Shown here piece after piece: positions 1 to 8,340 of a stretch of 16,810 bases of DNA. Each line of letters opens with the position of its first letter. The stretch's first letter is position 1. The DNA comes from Hemicentrotus pulcherrimus (lineage: Eukaryota > Echinodermata > Echinoidea > Camarodonta > Strongylocentrotidae): contig BEXV01002610.1 in NCBI GenBank assembly GCA_003118195.1, positions 30,050 through 46,859 of the forward strand, written 5' to 3'. A program made the translations under genes and the position numbers. The notes below the pieces were generated by a model, which was given only the letters and a program-made list of their open reading frames with translations, had not been told where the DNA came from and did no database searches.

Positions 1-9
1 GATCATGAA

Positions 10-222
10 GTGTAGATATGATTTCATACCAAAATGCTAGACACTTAAATGTGTTTAAATGGGATACATGCCCCTGCAGGGGACTTGGAAGCAGCACCCC
101 TAAATTACCCTACTGTTCCACTCAATCCTATGTTCCTGATGCAAAGGGGATGGGAGCTTGGTCCCTTATTGCGAGGCCTCTATCTCCATTGGCTCAGGTG
201 AGCATAGGTCCACCGACTTCAT
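10..222 (+). repeat. Dispersed repeat, shorter copy
   Basis: This stretch matches 10541-10809 in the same orientation. Shared landmarks in order are TGTAGATATGATTTCATACC, the perfect 12-bp palindrome CCCCTGCAGGGG (71-82), CCTACTGTTCCA, AATCCTATGTTC, GATGCAAAGGGGA, GGTCCCTTATTGCGAGGCC and GCTCAGGTGAGC. About 50 bp present in the other copy is missing here before the palindrome. The 88-residue open frame at 18-284 falls in this repeat and matches nothing I know. It lies upstream of the first visible SEC24 exon, so it is probably intronic. The rest of 223-434 is AT-rich with no feature seen except the SEC24 acceptor. Confidence 0.8.
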
Positions 223-434
223 TAAGTACTTCATTAATTTGTTTTGTTCATCTTTTATTACAGGATGACAGTAACCTGTTTTGAAATAAAAAAGTTCACC
301 AATCGATGCACCTTGTTAGTCAGGTGACTGAGTGACCAAGTTTAACTAAGCTATAAAGAATGGTGTCATAACGGGCAAAATTTTTTCCTGAGCTTTGCAT
401 GGTTGTTAATAACAGTTTCTCCTCTTCCTTTCAG

Positions 435-605
435 ACCGTGTTGACACCACAAATCAACTTCTACACTAAACTTGGTCAGGATTGCGTGACGCACGGCTGC
501 AGTGTGGACACCTTCCTCTTTCCAAACTCTTAAGTGGATGTGGCCACGGTGGGTCAAGTGTCAACGCTGACCGGAGGACAGTGCTACAAGTACAGCTACT
601 TCCAA
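435..605 (+). CDS. SEC24C: SEC24 exon A (end of trunk domain) with in-frame TAA
   Basis: The exon has 57 codon positions between acceptor CTTTCAG (ending 434) and donor GTGAGT (606), phase 0 at both ends. It encodes the late part of the trunk domain, which contacts SEC23: [17 protein letters not shown], then a DTFLFPNS stretch, TAA at 531-533, VDVATVG, and [13 protein letters not shown]. The TAA stands exactly where SEC24C/D has tyrosine in its LFP-x-x-YVDVA motif, so one base (TAT or TAC to TAA) explains it. Sequence on both sides remains well conserved, so the exon is not decayed. Because the exon is 171 bp and phase 0-0, skipping it would keep the frame, at the cost of 57 trunk positions. 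Confidence 0.88.
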
Positions 606-2281
606 GTGAGTTTATAGCAATGTCATGCACAATACGGATGACCCCTAGTCCTTGAACATGCATTGACTTACAAGATTTAAAACAAAATAATGCTGAAAAC
701 CATCGTCTAAACCTCCACTGGGACTTAAATGATCCTATTTAAATTTTCTTATGATAATTGTTGCATTTTTACAGGTTAAACCATGGTTTACAGTAAACTT
801 CTCCATTAATTCTGAACTAAATGTCTTTAAAAATCATTTGATATGAAGATGCAGAATACATATTTTTTTCCAAAGTATCAATAAGACCAAGTAAGATTCA
901 TTCCTAGCTTCTCTTTTGCCGCCTGATTCTTTAAGAACCAGGAAGGAGGTGGTTGTCAGAGATAAGTGATATCTAAATATGTTTTCAAACGTTGTCAAAG
1001 CACATATTAATCATAAAATTCATCTTACCGTTGTGAACAAGTTAGAGCGCTTTCGCAAACACGATGGAAGCAAAGACGAAGGGATAATTCACTCAACCGA
1101 GATCTTCGAGATCAACCGAGATGTGTAGTTGTGCACATGTCAAAAATAGTGTAGATGATAATTAATATGTCACAAATTGGATAGTCGAGCACAAAGTATA
1201 GTTGATAAATCCAATCATAAGATATCTGTATCGCGATTGCCATGATACAGCTCTTTTGTCGTGTTTAGGGAACGAACGCTATTATGGCCGAGCATGGTCA
1301 TGAAAATCAACAAGACGGAGACAATTCTTGTATGCGCATGTGTTACTGTCGTCTTTACCTTCCGTCGTGTTTGCGAAAGTGCTCTAATAACATGCAGTTC
1401 TCATTAAGAAGTTGGTGAGAAATTGATAACAAAATAAGTTTTCCATCCCCAGGAAAGGTGTTCAAATATGACTACCTTAATTAACGTAACAACATTCTTT
1501 GTCAAACCATTTCTTGTTTTCACCTTATTCATAAAATCTTCATCATTCACTCAATTATGTATATACTCCCATTCTTGTGTCTCCATTTTTATTTCATTGC
1601 CAGGCTGCCAATGATGGAGAACGTTTCATCTGGGACCTCACCCGCAATCTAACTCGCGAGGTAGGCTTTGATGCTGTGCTCAGGGTACGCACCAGTACCG
1701 GCATCAGACCCACAGACTTCTACGGCAACTTTCACATGTCCAACACGACAGACGTAGAGCTCGCATCGATAGACTGCGACAAGGCTGTTACAGTGGAGAT
1801 CAAACATGATGATAAACTTCAGGAGGACGTAGGAGCTTTCATCCAGGTTGGTGGGACATTTATTTAAACAAAACATTAAAAGATTATATTTCTAGTTTGA
1901 CATTTTAACAAGTAATTTTGGATAGCATGAATAATTCTCATTGTAAGATGCATCTTTCCACGTTGATGATGGTCATGCAATACAAAGTAGGCACTAGATA
2001 ATCTGTGTGTGTGTTGGGTTTTTACAGACGTGTATCAATCAGATATGATTATTTACGTCTGGGGACCACTATTCCCATGCAAATTGGCAGTCATGGTAAC
2101 CAAGGATAGGATAGTATGAATCTAGTTTTGTTTCATGTAGGGTGCAGGGGTGCAGAGTTTGAGAGGCCACCAAATGCTTCTGATCATCATCTACCAGCCA
2201 GCGTCCTCCCCCCCCCCTCCTTACTCCTTCTTTCTCTCCTCTTTCTTCTTTGTCTCTCTCTCTGAATATCTGTCTTTCTCA

Positions 2282-2315
<34 letters not shown>

Positions 2316-5300
2316 CTCTTTCTCTCTCTTTCTATCTCTCTCACTATATCTCTCTTTTTATCTCCCCTCTCTTCTCTCTTCCTATCTTGATTTGCACTCC
2401 CCCTAGAGAAGATATTGTATATATACAGTGCATCCCAGAAAAAGCGAATCCGTTGCACTGGCTATCTGCCCTAACAACAGAGAAGACGAAAGACTTCATG
2501 CATGGCTCATCGTCAACAAAATAGAGTTTGTTGTTTGTTTCTATATACCGTAAGCAGCCAGTAAAAACAAATTTGTTTGATAAAATTTTTGAAATGCAAG
2601 CATTATTTTAAACAAACAGAACTTTGTTATTCTTGGCTCTATTTTACTGATTGAGGTGTCATTAGAGAAGGCAGTAAAGGAACTTTCTGGAGATGTGATT
2701 TTCTCTTTGAAATTCAGATACCATTTGCCAAATGACTTTTTGGTACCCTTTCTTCAATTTTTTTTGTTATCACTCATGCATGAAATATGTATCATGAGTT
2801 ACATCAAATGAAAAGGGAGGATCTAAGCTTTACAGATATGTGTCATTTATGAATTATAATTATGATTAAGTTATGATAAAACATTGATAATGCTTGGTTT
2901 CGTTTTTTTCAGGGAAGCTCTGTATATGTATGCATACCAGGCAATGACAAGTTGGCTCTCCACGTATTTGATTCATCTCGTTTTCTGTGATATGTATCTC
3001 TATAGGCTGCTGTATTATACACCAGCGTGAGTGGTCAGAGAAGGCTACGTGTCATCAACCTTTCACTCAACTGCTGTACCCAGATGGCTGACGTGTACCG
3101 CAACTGTGAGACAGACACCATCATCAACTTCCTTGCCAAATATGGTAAGTGGCTGGACAGTGGCTAGTTAGTGGCTAGTCAGTGGCTAGTCAGTGGTTAG
3201 TCAGTGGCTAGTTTCTCAAAGCTGTTGCAAGTCATAATTCATGGACGTCCCTCAGAAACATGTGTTATAGAATTTTCCAAACACCATCATGAACTATTTT
3301 TTTTTTTGGTCATCCCATGGAAATATGTGTTCCAGAATGAATACATGTTTCACTAGGAAGGTCAATAACTTTTACTAATGATGGTTTCAAGAATCCATTT
3401 AGCAATAAAACTTGGCGATAAAGATGTTTTAAAAAATATAAAAGATTTTCCTTGAGACCTTAACAGATTTTGTTAATAAAGCCCTATGATCTTGCTTTTT
3501 TTAAAATCAATGGTCCAAGTCAGCACTGAATTTTTATGCCAGCCTGTCAAGAGACAGGTGATAATTTACTTGGACTCTAGCCCTTTATCTTGTTTTATGT
3601 GCTTTTTAGCACACTTTCCTTCCACTTACCCTCCAATGCCCTTGCCAATGAGTAAGTTAATTGGTAATCCTCGGCCCATTTGATTGGTTGTTTTGTGTGT
3701 GTTACATACAGCTATCCGAGGTGTACTGAACTCCAACCCCAAGGCCATCCGGGACACCATCATCAACAAGTGCGCCAACATCCTGGCCTGCTACCGGAAG
3801 AACTGTGCCACACCCTCATCACATGGTCAGGTAAACTACAGTCAAACCTGCTTTAGTAACCACCACTGTCTACAAGGACCACATTTTTTATTTCCCTTGA
3901 AAATGGTTTCTCATTGAAACATGTACTAAAGGAATCTGTCTACTAAGACCAAACGGACAACCATACCCGAACGTTGTTAATATGACACACGCTAAATTCA
4001 TGCTAACATTGATAATGGTGTCTTCGAAAATACAAAGAAAACATTAAATATGGTACCGTATCTTACAAGTACATTTCAATGAAGTGAACATATATTAATC
4101 ATGATACTTGTAACTGTTGAACGTACATGAAAAAGTATAGTTTATGTTCAGTCAATGAAACAATCATATTTCCTCTTCAAGAAGAATGATGCTTTCTCTG
4201 GTAACATGAACATTACCACCAATGATAGAAGCTTTCTATAATGATTAAAATGTGTGCTATTAAAGCCACATAGTAGTTAGCTCTCATGGGGAATTCAACA
4301 CCGTTTTCCCAACTATAGGTGCAGCCAATCACCAGAATTAGCCTTCAGTGTTATGACCAGCAGGCCTTATGTAAATGTACTGCATTTTCCACCTATTCCC
4401 CCACATGGTAAAGTCATTATCTCACTTTTCCCTCACCTGAAGACTCTTCGAGAGACGAGGGGGTATTTCTTGATTGGCCTACGGGCTCGTTGTGTGTAGA
4501 CCTAGTACCTGTACACACGTTAATAATTTTTATCCACCAAGCCTGGTATCAGCGAATTATGGCCTTCTGCACATGGGAACGGACGAGTGACTCCCTTTAA
4601 ATCTGTATTTTGTTTCTTTCACATGCTGTACAGCTTATCTTACCCGAGTGTATGAAAGTACTCCCTCTATATGTCAACTGTGTGTTGAAGAGTGATGCAT
4701 TCTCCGGTACCACGGACATCACCACAGACGATAGGAGTTGGTTGATGCAGACGGTTCTATCCATGGATGTGGTCTCAACTCATGCATACTTCTACCCTAG
4801 ACTACTACCAGTTGTAAGTGTACAGGCCTGATAATTACCCAATTTAAATTGGTTTCCCAGTTTATTTATTTTAAATCCCCCCCCCCAATTTTTTTGTTTT
4901 TTTGTTCTTTCCGATTTTACCGTAATCAGGGGCGTTTATCAGGGGCCCTGATTTTCCCTTATTTTTCCCATTTCCCATGTTTTTTCCATATTTTTTCCCA
5001 ATTTTGTTCAGAAGTGGGAAATGTTATTAAATGCCAATTTTTGTTACCCAAACTTTTTTCTATATTTTGTTTCACTTGTTTTGTTTAAGTGCTCACTATC
5101 ACTCCTGAAGTATAGCAATCATGACATTCTTCTATACAGGTCACCAGGGAAATATAGTATTGGACCTCACTCAGTTTGATTGTGGATGTTTGAATGTTCA
5201 TATCAATGATATTGCAAAGTCTCCCAAATTCGAACTGAAGAGAGAACTGAATTTATACTGAGCCTATTTGATTGTCATGGTTTAAAAGATGGTTGACATT

Positions 5301-6918
5301 TGTGTTGTCTCAGGAGTTCCTGCATAGAGTTGTATTGTTGATATCAAACAAAGAAATTGATTTTAAAGACTGGAACTTATGGCATGGCAGGCCCTTAAAA
5401 CAACAACTGGTACAAGCATCCATTTATCAAGTTTTCTTTCTTTTATTCTCAATTTAATAATACAAGATGACAAACAGCATTAACGAAAGGTTACAGTATT
5501 AGAAAACAATATCTGGAACCCAATCATCTAATTATCTTTCTTTTATTTCTCCATTTTATAAAGCAGCATGACCAGTGTCATAGACATGGGCATGAACTAT
5601 TTTTTTATTTTTTTATTTTTTAAACAGCAACTAATGGTATGGTTAAACTAAAACAACAACATGAACTTTGCATCCATTTATAATCTAGTTTTCTTTCACC
5701 CTCTTTCTGAACAGCATGATATCGATGTCAACAGTGAAGACACCCCCAATGCAGTGCGATGCTCAATCGAACGATTTGAAGACCAGGGGGTCTACATCCT
5801 TGAAAACGGCCTCATGCTCTTCATGTGGATCGGTTTACATGTGAATAACGACTGGGTGCAGAATGTGTTTGGCGTCAACTCCCCCGCTCAAATTAACATT
5901 GAATCACATCAACTGTTAGAGAGGGATAACCCAACATCAAAACGACTGAGGAATTTGATCGAGGTGCTGCGCTCAGAGAGACCCAGATACATGAAGGTGA
6001 GTTGCATTCTTCTCTTGAGGATTGTTGTTGTTGTTGTTGAGAAACTTTGGTGATGTATAATTCATATATTGTACCCTAAATATACCCAGTAGTACATATA
6101 TTCTAATTTCTTGGTCAGGAGTCAGTTTTAATATATGATAGTGCCATGTTCCCATAGCATTAGGCCATGGAGGAAATCAATCATCATGTAATTAATGTTT
6201 GTACGACATATTCTTTTCAGCTGTGCTTAGTTTTCCATGACTGCAAAACCCAAAACTTTTATGTGAGAGAGACTTGTATGAGCAGTCCTGGGGGTTGTTT
6301 CACAAAGAGTCTAAGTCAAACTCAACTCTAAGTTTGACTTAATCATGGAAAGCTGTTAGCATCCTTAAAAATATTTTATTAACATTATTTTAATAGGCAT
6401 AAAATGTGGATTCAAATCATTCATATTTTTATATTACCAAGGAGATTTCATGTTCTTGATGTAGAATTTCTGAAAAATCTGAAATACTTTAAATTTTGTT
6501 TTTGAATATATTTTATTTTAAGGCTAAATATAGCTATCCATAATGTTTAAGTCCAACTTAGAGTTAAGTTCGATTTAGGATCTTTGTGAAACACCTCCCA
6601 GATTTGTGAAAAATCCTTTGCCAAATGAATTACAATAATAAGATTTTTGCTATTCATGGAAGTTTTCATTACCATGAAAATAAAAGTTTTGAAATGGCTT
6701 TACAGTATGTGACTGTACACAGTGATGATTAGAAATACCGGTTTCCTAACCTTTGACCTATGACCCTCCTCTTGCAGCTGACCCTTGTGAGACAGAGGGA
6801 CACCCTGGAGCCATGGTTCAAGCAATTCTTGATGGAGGACAAGGGTTCAAACGCCTCGGCATCCTACGTAGACTTCCTGGTCCATATGCACCGAGAGATC
6901 CGTAGTATCCTGAGCTGA
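435..6918 (+). CDS. SEC24C: SEC24C/D-class COPII coat protein, C-terminal seven exons (5' partial, one in-frame stop)
   Basis: SEC24 pairs with SEC23 in the inner COPII coat on ER exit sites and binds cargo export signals and SNAREs for ER-to-Golgi transport. Exons 435-605, 1604-1846, 3006-3144, 3712-3830, 4634-4813, 5715-5996 and 6778-6918 join in one frame to 424 codon positions before the TGA, matching the usual C-terminal part of vertebrate SEC24C/D. Hallmarks, from memory of the family, include [86 protein letters not shown] and the ending [18 protein letters not shown]. All introns are GT-AG. The fourth and fifth exons resemble SEC24C more than SEC24D, but an invertebrate gene is probably co-orthologous to both. 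The reading frame is broken only by TAA at 531-533 in the first exon. The N-terminus, zinc finger and most of the trunk are upstream of the window. Confidence 0.93.
606..1603 (+). other. SEC24 intron between exons A and B
   Basis: The intron is 998 bp, GTGAGT...TTGCCAG. It contains the MITE-like element at 1045-1384. The remainder is AT-rich, with no further repeat or coding signal seen. Confidence 0.88.
1043..1386. mobile_element. MITE-like element with about 37-bp terminal inverted repeats and TA flanks
   Basis: The left end (from 1045) reads GAGCGCTTTCGCAAACACGA and continues TGGAAGCAAAGACGA. The reverse complement of the right end (from 1384) reads GAGCACTTTCGCAAACACGA, then CGGAAGGTAAAGACGA. 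The two ends differ by a few substitutions and one 1-base gap. TA dinucleotides flank both ends (1043-1044 and 1385-1386), as left by Tc1/mariner transposases. The 340-bp interior has no long open frame, so this is a non-autonomous element. Family assignment is inferred from ends and flanks only. It sits inside a SEC24 intron. Confidence 0.8.
1604..1846 (+). CDS. SEC24C: SEC24 exon B (end of trunk, beta-sandwich)
   Basis: This exon has 81 codons in phase 0-0, with acceptor TTGCCAG (ending 1603) and donor GTTGGT (1847). That donor is weaker than the consensus. It begins [16 protein letters not shown] and continues with [40 protein letters not shown] and [15 protein letters not shown]. These are the most diagnostic SEC24C/D residues in the window; the [10 protein letters not shown] stretch is especially SEC24D-like, while SNTTDVELA is SEC24C-like. 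The segment covers the trunk to beta-sandwich transition. Confidence 0.93.
1847..3005 (+). other. SEC24 intron between exons B and C
   Basis: The intron is 1159 bp, GTTGGT...TCTATAG. It holds an imperfect hairpin at about 2025-2062 (CAGACGT...ACGTCTG), a long CT-rich tract (2201-2391) and, just after it, ATATACAGTGCATCCCAGAA (2420s), which resembles a dispersed invertebrate repeat as I remember it. No extra exon was seen in 2540-2990, which is AT-rich. Confidence 0.85.
2201..2391 (+). repeat. CT-rich microsatellite / polypyrimidine tract
   Basis: This is roughly 190 bp of almost uninterrupted pyrimidines on the + strand, starting with a run of C and continuing as variants of (CTTTCT)n and (CT)n. 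The 124-residue open frame across it is low-complexity serine, leucine and phenylalanine and is not a gene. Confidence 0.9.
3006..3144 (+). CDS. SEC24C: SEC24 exon C (beta-sandwich to helical domain)
   Basis: The exon is 139 bp, phase 0 in and phase 1 out, with acceptor TCTATAG (ending 3005) and donor GTAAGT (3145). It encodes [20 protein letters not shown], then [20 protein letters not shown] and NFLAKY. This matches the SEC24C/D pattern LYTS..GQRRLRIHNLALNC..QLADLYRNCETD. The last G joins CT of the next exon to make an alanine codon. An 11-bp minisatellite starts inside the donor sequence. Confidence 0.92.
3148..3213 (+). repeat. 11-bp minisatellite abutting the exon C donor
   Basis: There are six consecutive 11-bp units of the form AGTGGCTAGTC, at 3148, 3159, 3170, 3181, 3192 and 3203. 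The first unit is diverged (AGTGGCTGGAC), and its initial AGT forms the last bases of the splice donor GTAAGT (3145-3150). The others differ by one or two bases. Intron 3145-3711 otherwise shows only AT-rich sequence and a T run near 3300. Confidence 0.9.
3712..3830 (+). CDS. SEC24C: SEC24 exon D (helical domain)
   Basis: The exon is 119 bp, phase 1 in and phase 0 out, with acceptor CATACAG (ending 3711) and donor GTAAAC (3831). After the split alanine it encodes [20 protein letters not shown] and [19 protein letters not shown], the strongly conserved helical-domain segment of SEC24C/D. GC content is clearly higher than in the flanking introns, as expected for a maintained coding exon. Confidence 0.93.
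3831..4633 (+). other. SEC24 intron between exons D and E, with a dispersed-repeat fragment
   Basis: The intron is 803 bp. Its start (about 3836-3960) reads TACAGTCAAACCTGCTTTAG, then ACCACCACTGTCTACAAGGA and a degenerate repetition (TCTGTCTACTAAGACC). This looks like a dispersed repeat found in several marine invertebrates, from memory and not searched. The piece 4316-4600 is less AT-rich than its surroundings and may be another repeat, but I cannot name it. Confidence 0.55.
4634..4813 (+). CDS. SEC24C: SEC24 exon E (helical domain)
   Basis: This exon has 60 codons, phase 0-0, with acceptor CTGTACAG (ending 4633) and donor GTAAGT (4814). It starts [20 protein letters not shown], nearly the vertebrate SEC24C wording, then [32 protein letters not shown]. 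The FYPRLLP motif marks the linker leading into the gelsolin-like domain. Confidence 0.93.
4814..5714 (+). other. SEC24 intron between exons E and F
   Basis: The intron is 901 bp. It contains a low-complexity stretch (about 4855-5075) of C and T runs with a short inverted repeat AATCAGGGGC...GCCCTGATT. Two related AT/CT-rich segments, about 5395-5445 and 5648-5698, share AACAACAAC, GCATCCATTTAT and AGTTTTCTTTC. The second of them forms the tract leading to the exon F acceptor. Confidence 0.7.
5715..5996 (+). CDS. SEC24C: SEC24 exon F (gelsolin-like domain)
   Basis: This exon has 94 codons, phase 0-0, with acceptor TCTGAACAG (ending 5714) and donor GTGAGT (5997). It encodes [20 protein letters not shown], then [33 protein letters not shown] and [10 protein letters not shown]. 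The ILENGL..F.WIG core is the gelsolin-like repeat typical of SEC23 and SEC24 C-termini. A similar decoy tract with CAG/CATGA lies about 150 bp upstream (CAG 5564-5566). Confidence 0.93.
6021..6040 (+). repeat. (GTT)n microsatellite
   Basis: A short run of five to six GTT units lies just inside the intron after exon F. The rest of this intron (5997-6777) is taken up mainly by the element at 6288-6601. Confidence 0.85.
6288..6601. mobile_element. MITE-like element with 55-bp terminal inverted repeats
   Basis: The ends 6288-6342 and 6547-6601 are inverted repeats that agree at 47 of 55 positions by my hand alignment. Shared blocks are TGTTTCACAAAGA, AACTCTAAGTT and GACTTAA. The 204-bp centre is AT-rich and non-coding. 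The outer sequence CTGGGGG...CTCCCAG and the TTTCACAAAG core resemble a MITE type I associate with marine animals. I see no clear target-site duplication. It lies in the last SEC24 intron. Confidence 0.82.
6778..6918 (+). CDS. SEC24C: SEC24 terminal exon (C-terminus and stop)
   Basis: The acceptor CTCTTGCAG ends at 6777. The exon encodes 46 residues and TGA (6916-6918): [46 protein letters not shown]. It matches the C-terminus of vertebrate SEC24C/D, which ends in SYVDFL.x.HKEI..LL. The last coding bases (from about 6904) also form the first, diverged copy of the tandem repeat that continues into the 3' UTR. Confidence 0.93.
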   Translation: MTLVRQRDTLEPWFKQFLMEDKGSNASASYVDFLVHMHREIRSILS

Positions 6919-7290
6919 GAATGATGAATGAAGCCCTTGAGCGATATACTCATATGAACATTAATGTAGTGTAGATCCAATGAGATCCTGAGCTGCCATC
7001 ATGTTTTGGAGCGACCATCTTTGACTTGGTTTTGGACTGAATTATGTAATGTACATTAATGTAGTCTGGGTCTGGTATGTGAGATCTGGAATTGCCATCT
7101 AAATCTGCTGTTTTGGACCTGGTCTTTGACCAAGTGATATCCAAATATTTGAATACTAATAGCACAGTGTAGATACAGCGTGTGAGATCCTGAAATGCCA
7201 TCAAGAGCCGCTGTTTTGGACCGAGTGATATCGTCATATGAACATAAACATGGTGTAGAACTTGTCTTTGAGATTCAGAAGTGCACTCTC
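6904..7290 (+). repeat. Degenerate tandem repeat of about 80-100 bp overlapping the SEC24 stop codon
   Basis: The core GAGATCCTGAGCTGCCATC recurs in decayed form at about 6904 (TAGTATCCTGAGCTGAGA, containing the stop codon), 6982, 7081 (GAGATCTGGAATTGCCATC), 7184 (GAGATCCTGAAATGCCATC) and 7270. Linked blocks recur with it: TGTTTTGGA, GATAT, CATATGAACAT (6950s and 7236) and TAGTGTAGA. Spacing is about 78, 99, 103 and 86 bp. It forms the start of the 3' UTR. The 95-residue minus-strand frame here is a by-product. Confidence 0.75.
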
Positions 7291-7708
7291 GTCTGTTTAG
7301 GAGCCATATCTTGGACGTAGGACTTGGAAAAGGATTGGGGACCCTTGGATTGATAGTAAGGTCTTGATCTGAACAATGGCTGATTGGAATCTTAGGATAA
7401 CTAAGTTATGCCCTCATTATGTGTCCTGATTCCAGTCATTTAGGGGTCTCAATCTTGGACTAGGTCTCGTCTAAATTACTGTGTACGTAGAGAAGATTGT
7501 ATTTCAGAGTATATTGCATAACGAAGTTGTGATCTTTCGATACATAAAAGGTCTAGATTTCACACTGCTAGAAAATGATAACCTAGGCAGTCGGTAGGAA
7601 TTCCTTTCATTTGTAGGTTTCACAAATCTCTTTACTTACATAGGCTACAGTGTTAACAGCACATAAACAGGTTTCTGAAACCTGCAGTGAAGTCTGAAAT
7701 AATAATAG
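7291..7708 (+). other. SEC24 3' UTR or flank, no feature seen
   Basis: This is unique-looking sequence without a convincing open frame, repeat or canonical AATAAA. The SEC24 transcript end cannot be placed. The first AATAAA after the stop codon is at 9559-9564, with ATTAAA at 9084-9089 and 9108-9113, so either the UTR is long or a variant signal is used. Confidence 0.4.
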
Positions 7709-8016
7709 CTAGTTCTTATATAGCGCTTTTCAGGACCAAAGGCCCTATCAAAGCGCTTTAAAAATATTACCCCGGTCATCGGATTCAGTCTTACCCGCAC
7801 ACAATGTATGCACATTCTCCACTCCTTGGGGGAGCATTCCAGCCAGGCGTCATTTTTACAAGCGCACACTTGCTAATCTAAGCACATTAGCTTTTGCATT
7901 TAACACCTGGGTGGAAAGTGGCAAATGTAGATCAATGTCTTGCCAAAGGACATTAGTGCCTTGACTTGAACCGCAGACCTTGTGATCCACAGTCCGATGA
8001 CATATCCACAGGACAC
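7709..8016 (+). repeat. Dispersed repeat with 'TAGCGCTTT' start and 'TTGCCAAAGGACATTAG' body, + orientation
   Basis: It starts TATATAGCGCTTTTCAGG, then CAAAGCGCTTTAAA, TTAACACCTGGGTGGAAAG, CAATGTCTTGCCAAAGGACA and a tail CCTTGTGATCCACAGTCCGA. I recognise the general pattern from sea urchin and other deuterostome genomes, where the tail often reads like a tRNA B-box (GATTCGAACC). That memory is unsearched. A second copy in opposite orientation follows at about 8168-8340. The 74-residue minus-strand frame inside is not a gene. Confidence 0.75.
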
Positions 8017-8167
8017 CTATGAAAGACAGACCTTTGTGGATCTGTGAAACATTAGATGCCTAAGCAAACTTAATTTCAACAGGTAACAGGCATCTGAATA
8101 ACAGCTCAGTGATGCCAAAGGGCATTTAGAACACTTGTAGAGTTTTCATGGTCAGATCATCTCATGG

Positions 8168-8340
8168 TTCACATGTTTGAGTCCCGCCTTGGCACTAATG
8201 TCCTTTGGCAAGACATTAATTTAAATTTGACACTCTCCACCCAGGTGTTAGTTAAATGGGCACCCGGTAAAATGTGAAAGTTACTGGTAATTTGTTTGGG
8301 TTGGCATGTGGAATACGGCCGGAATAATAATCGCAGGGGT
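8168..8340 (-). repeat. Same dispersed repeat, inverted partial copy
   Basis: Read on the minus strand, 8250-8191 matches 7901-7960 at 55 of 60 positions (TAACACCTGGGTGG..., then ATGTCTTGCCAAAGGACATT). Matching continues weakly on both sides, including GGGACTCAAAC near 8180, a possible decayed B-box, and ACCGGGTGCCCATTTAAC, an expected part of the element. The two copies are separated by about 150 bp of AT-rich sequence with nothing recognised. Confidence 0.78.

Noticed and set aside
18..284. 88-residue + strand open frame
   Set aside because: It lies inside a dispersed repeat whose second copy does not keep the frame, and it shows no protein motif.
366..663. Two minus-strand frames opposite the first SEC24 exon
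   Set aside because: They are shadows of the conserved + strand exon.
2150..2524. 124-residue + strand frame
   Set aside because: Most of it is translated CT microsatellite.
3486..3683. 65-residue + strand frame before exon D
   Set aside because: Intronic, no motif, and interrupted before the true acceptor.
4849..5088. 79-residue frame rich in phenylalanine and proline
   Set aside because: It comes from low-complexity T and C runs inside a SEC24 intron.
6950..7237. 95-residue minus-strand frame
   Set aside because: It is produced by the degenerate 3' UTR tandem repeat and has no recognisable domain.
7645..7869. 74-residue minus-strand frame
   Set aside because: It lies in a dispersed repeat and no transposon protein motif is visible.
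7950..8016. tRNA or tRNA-derived SINE
   Set aside because: Only a weak B-box resemblance in the repeat tail. No A-box at proper spacing and no cloverleaf could be drawn.
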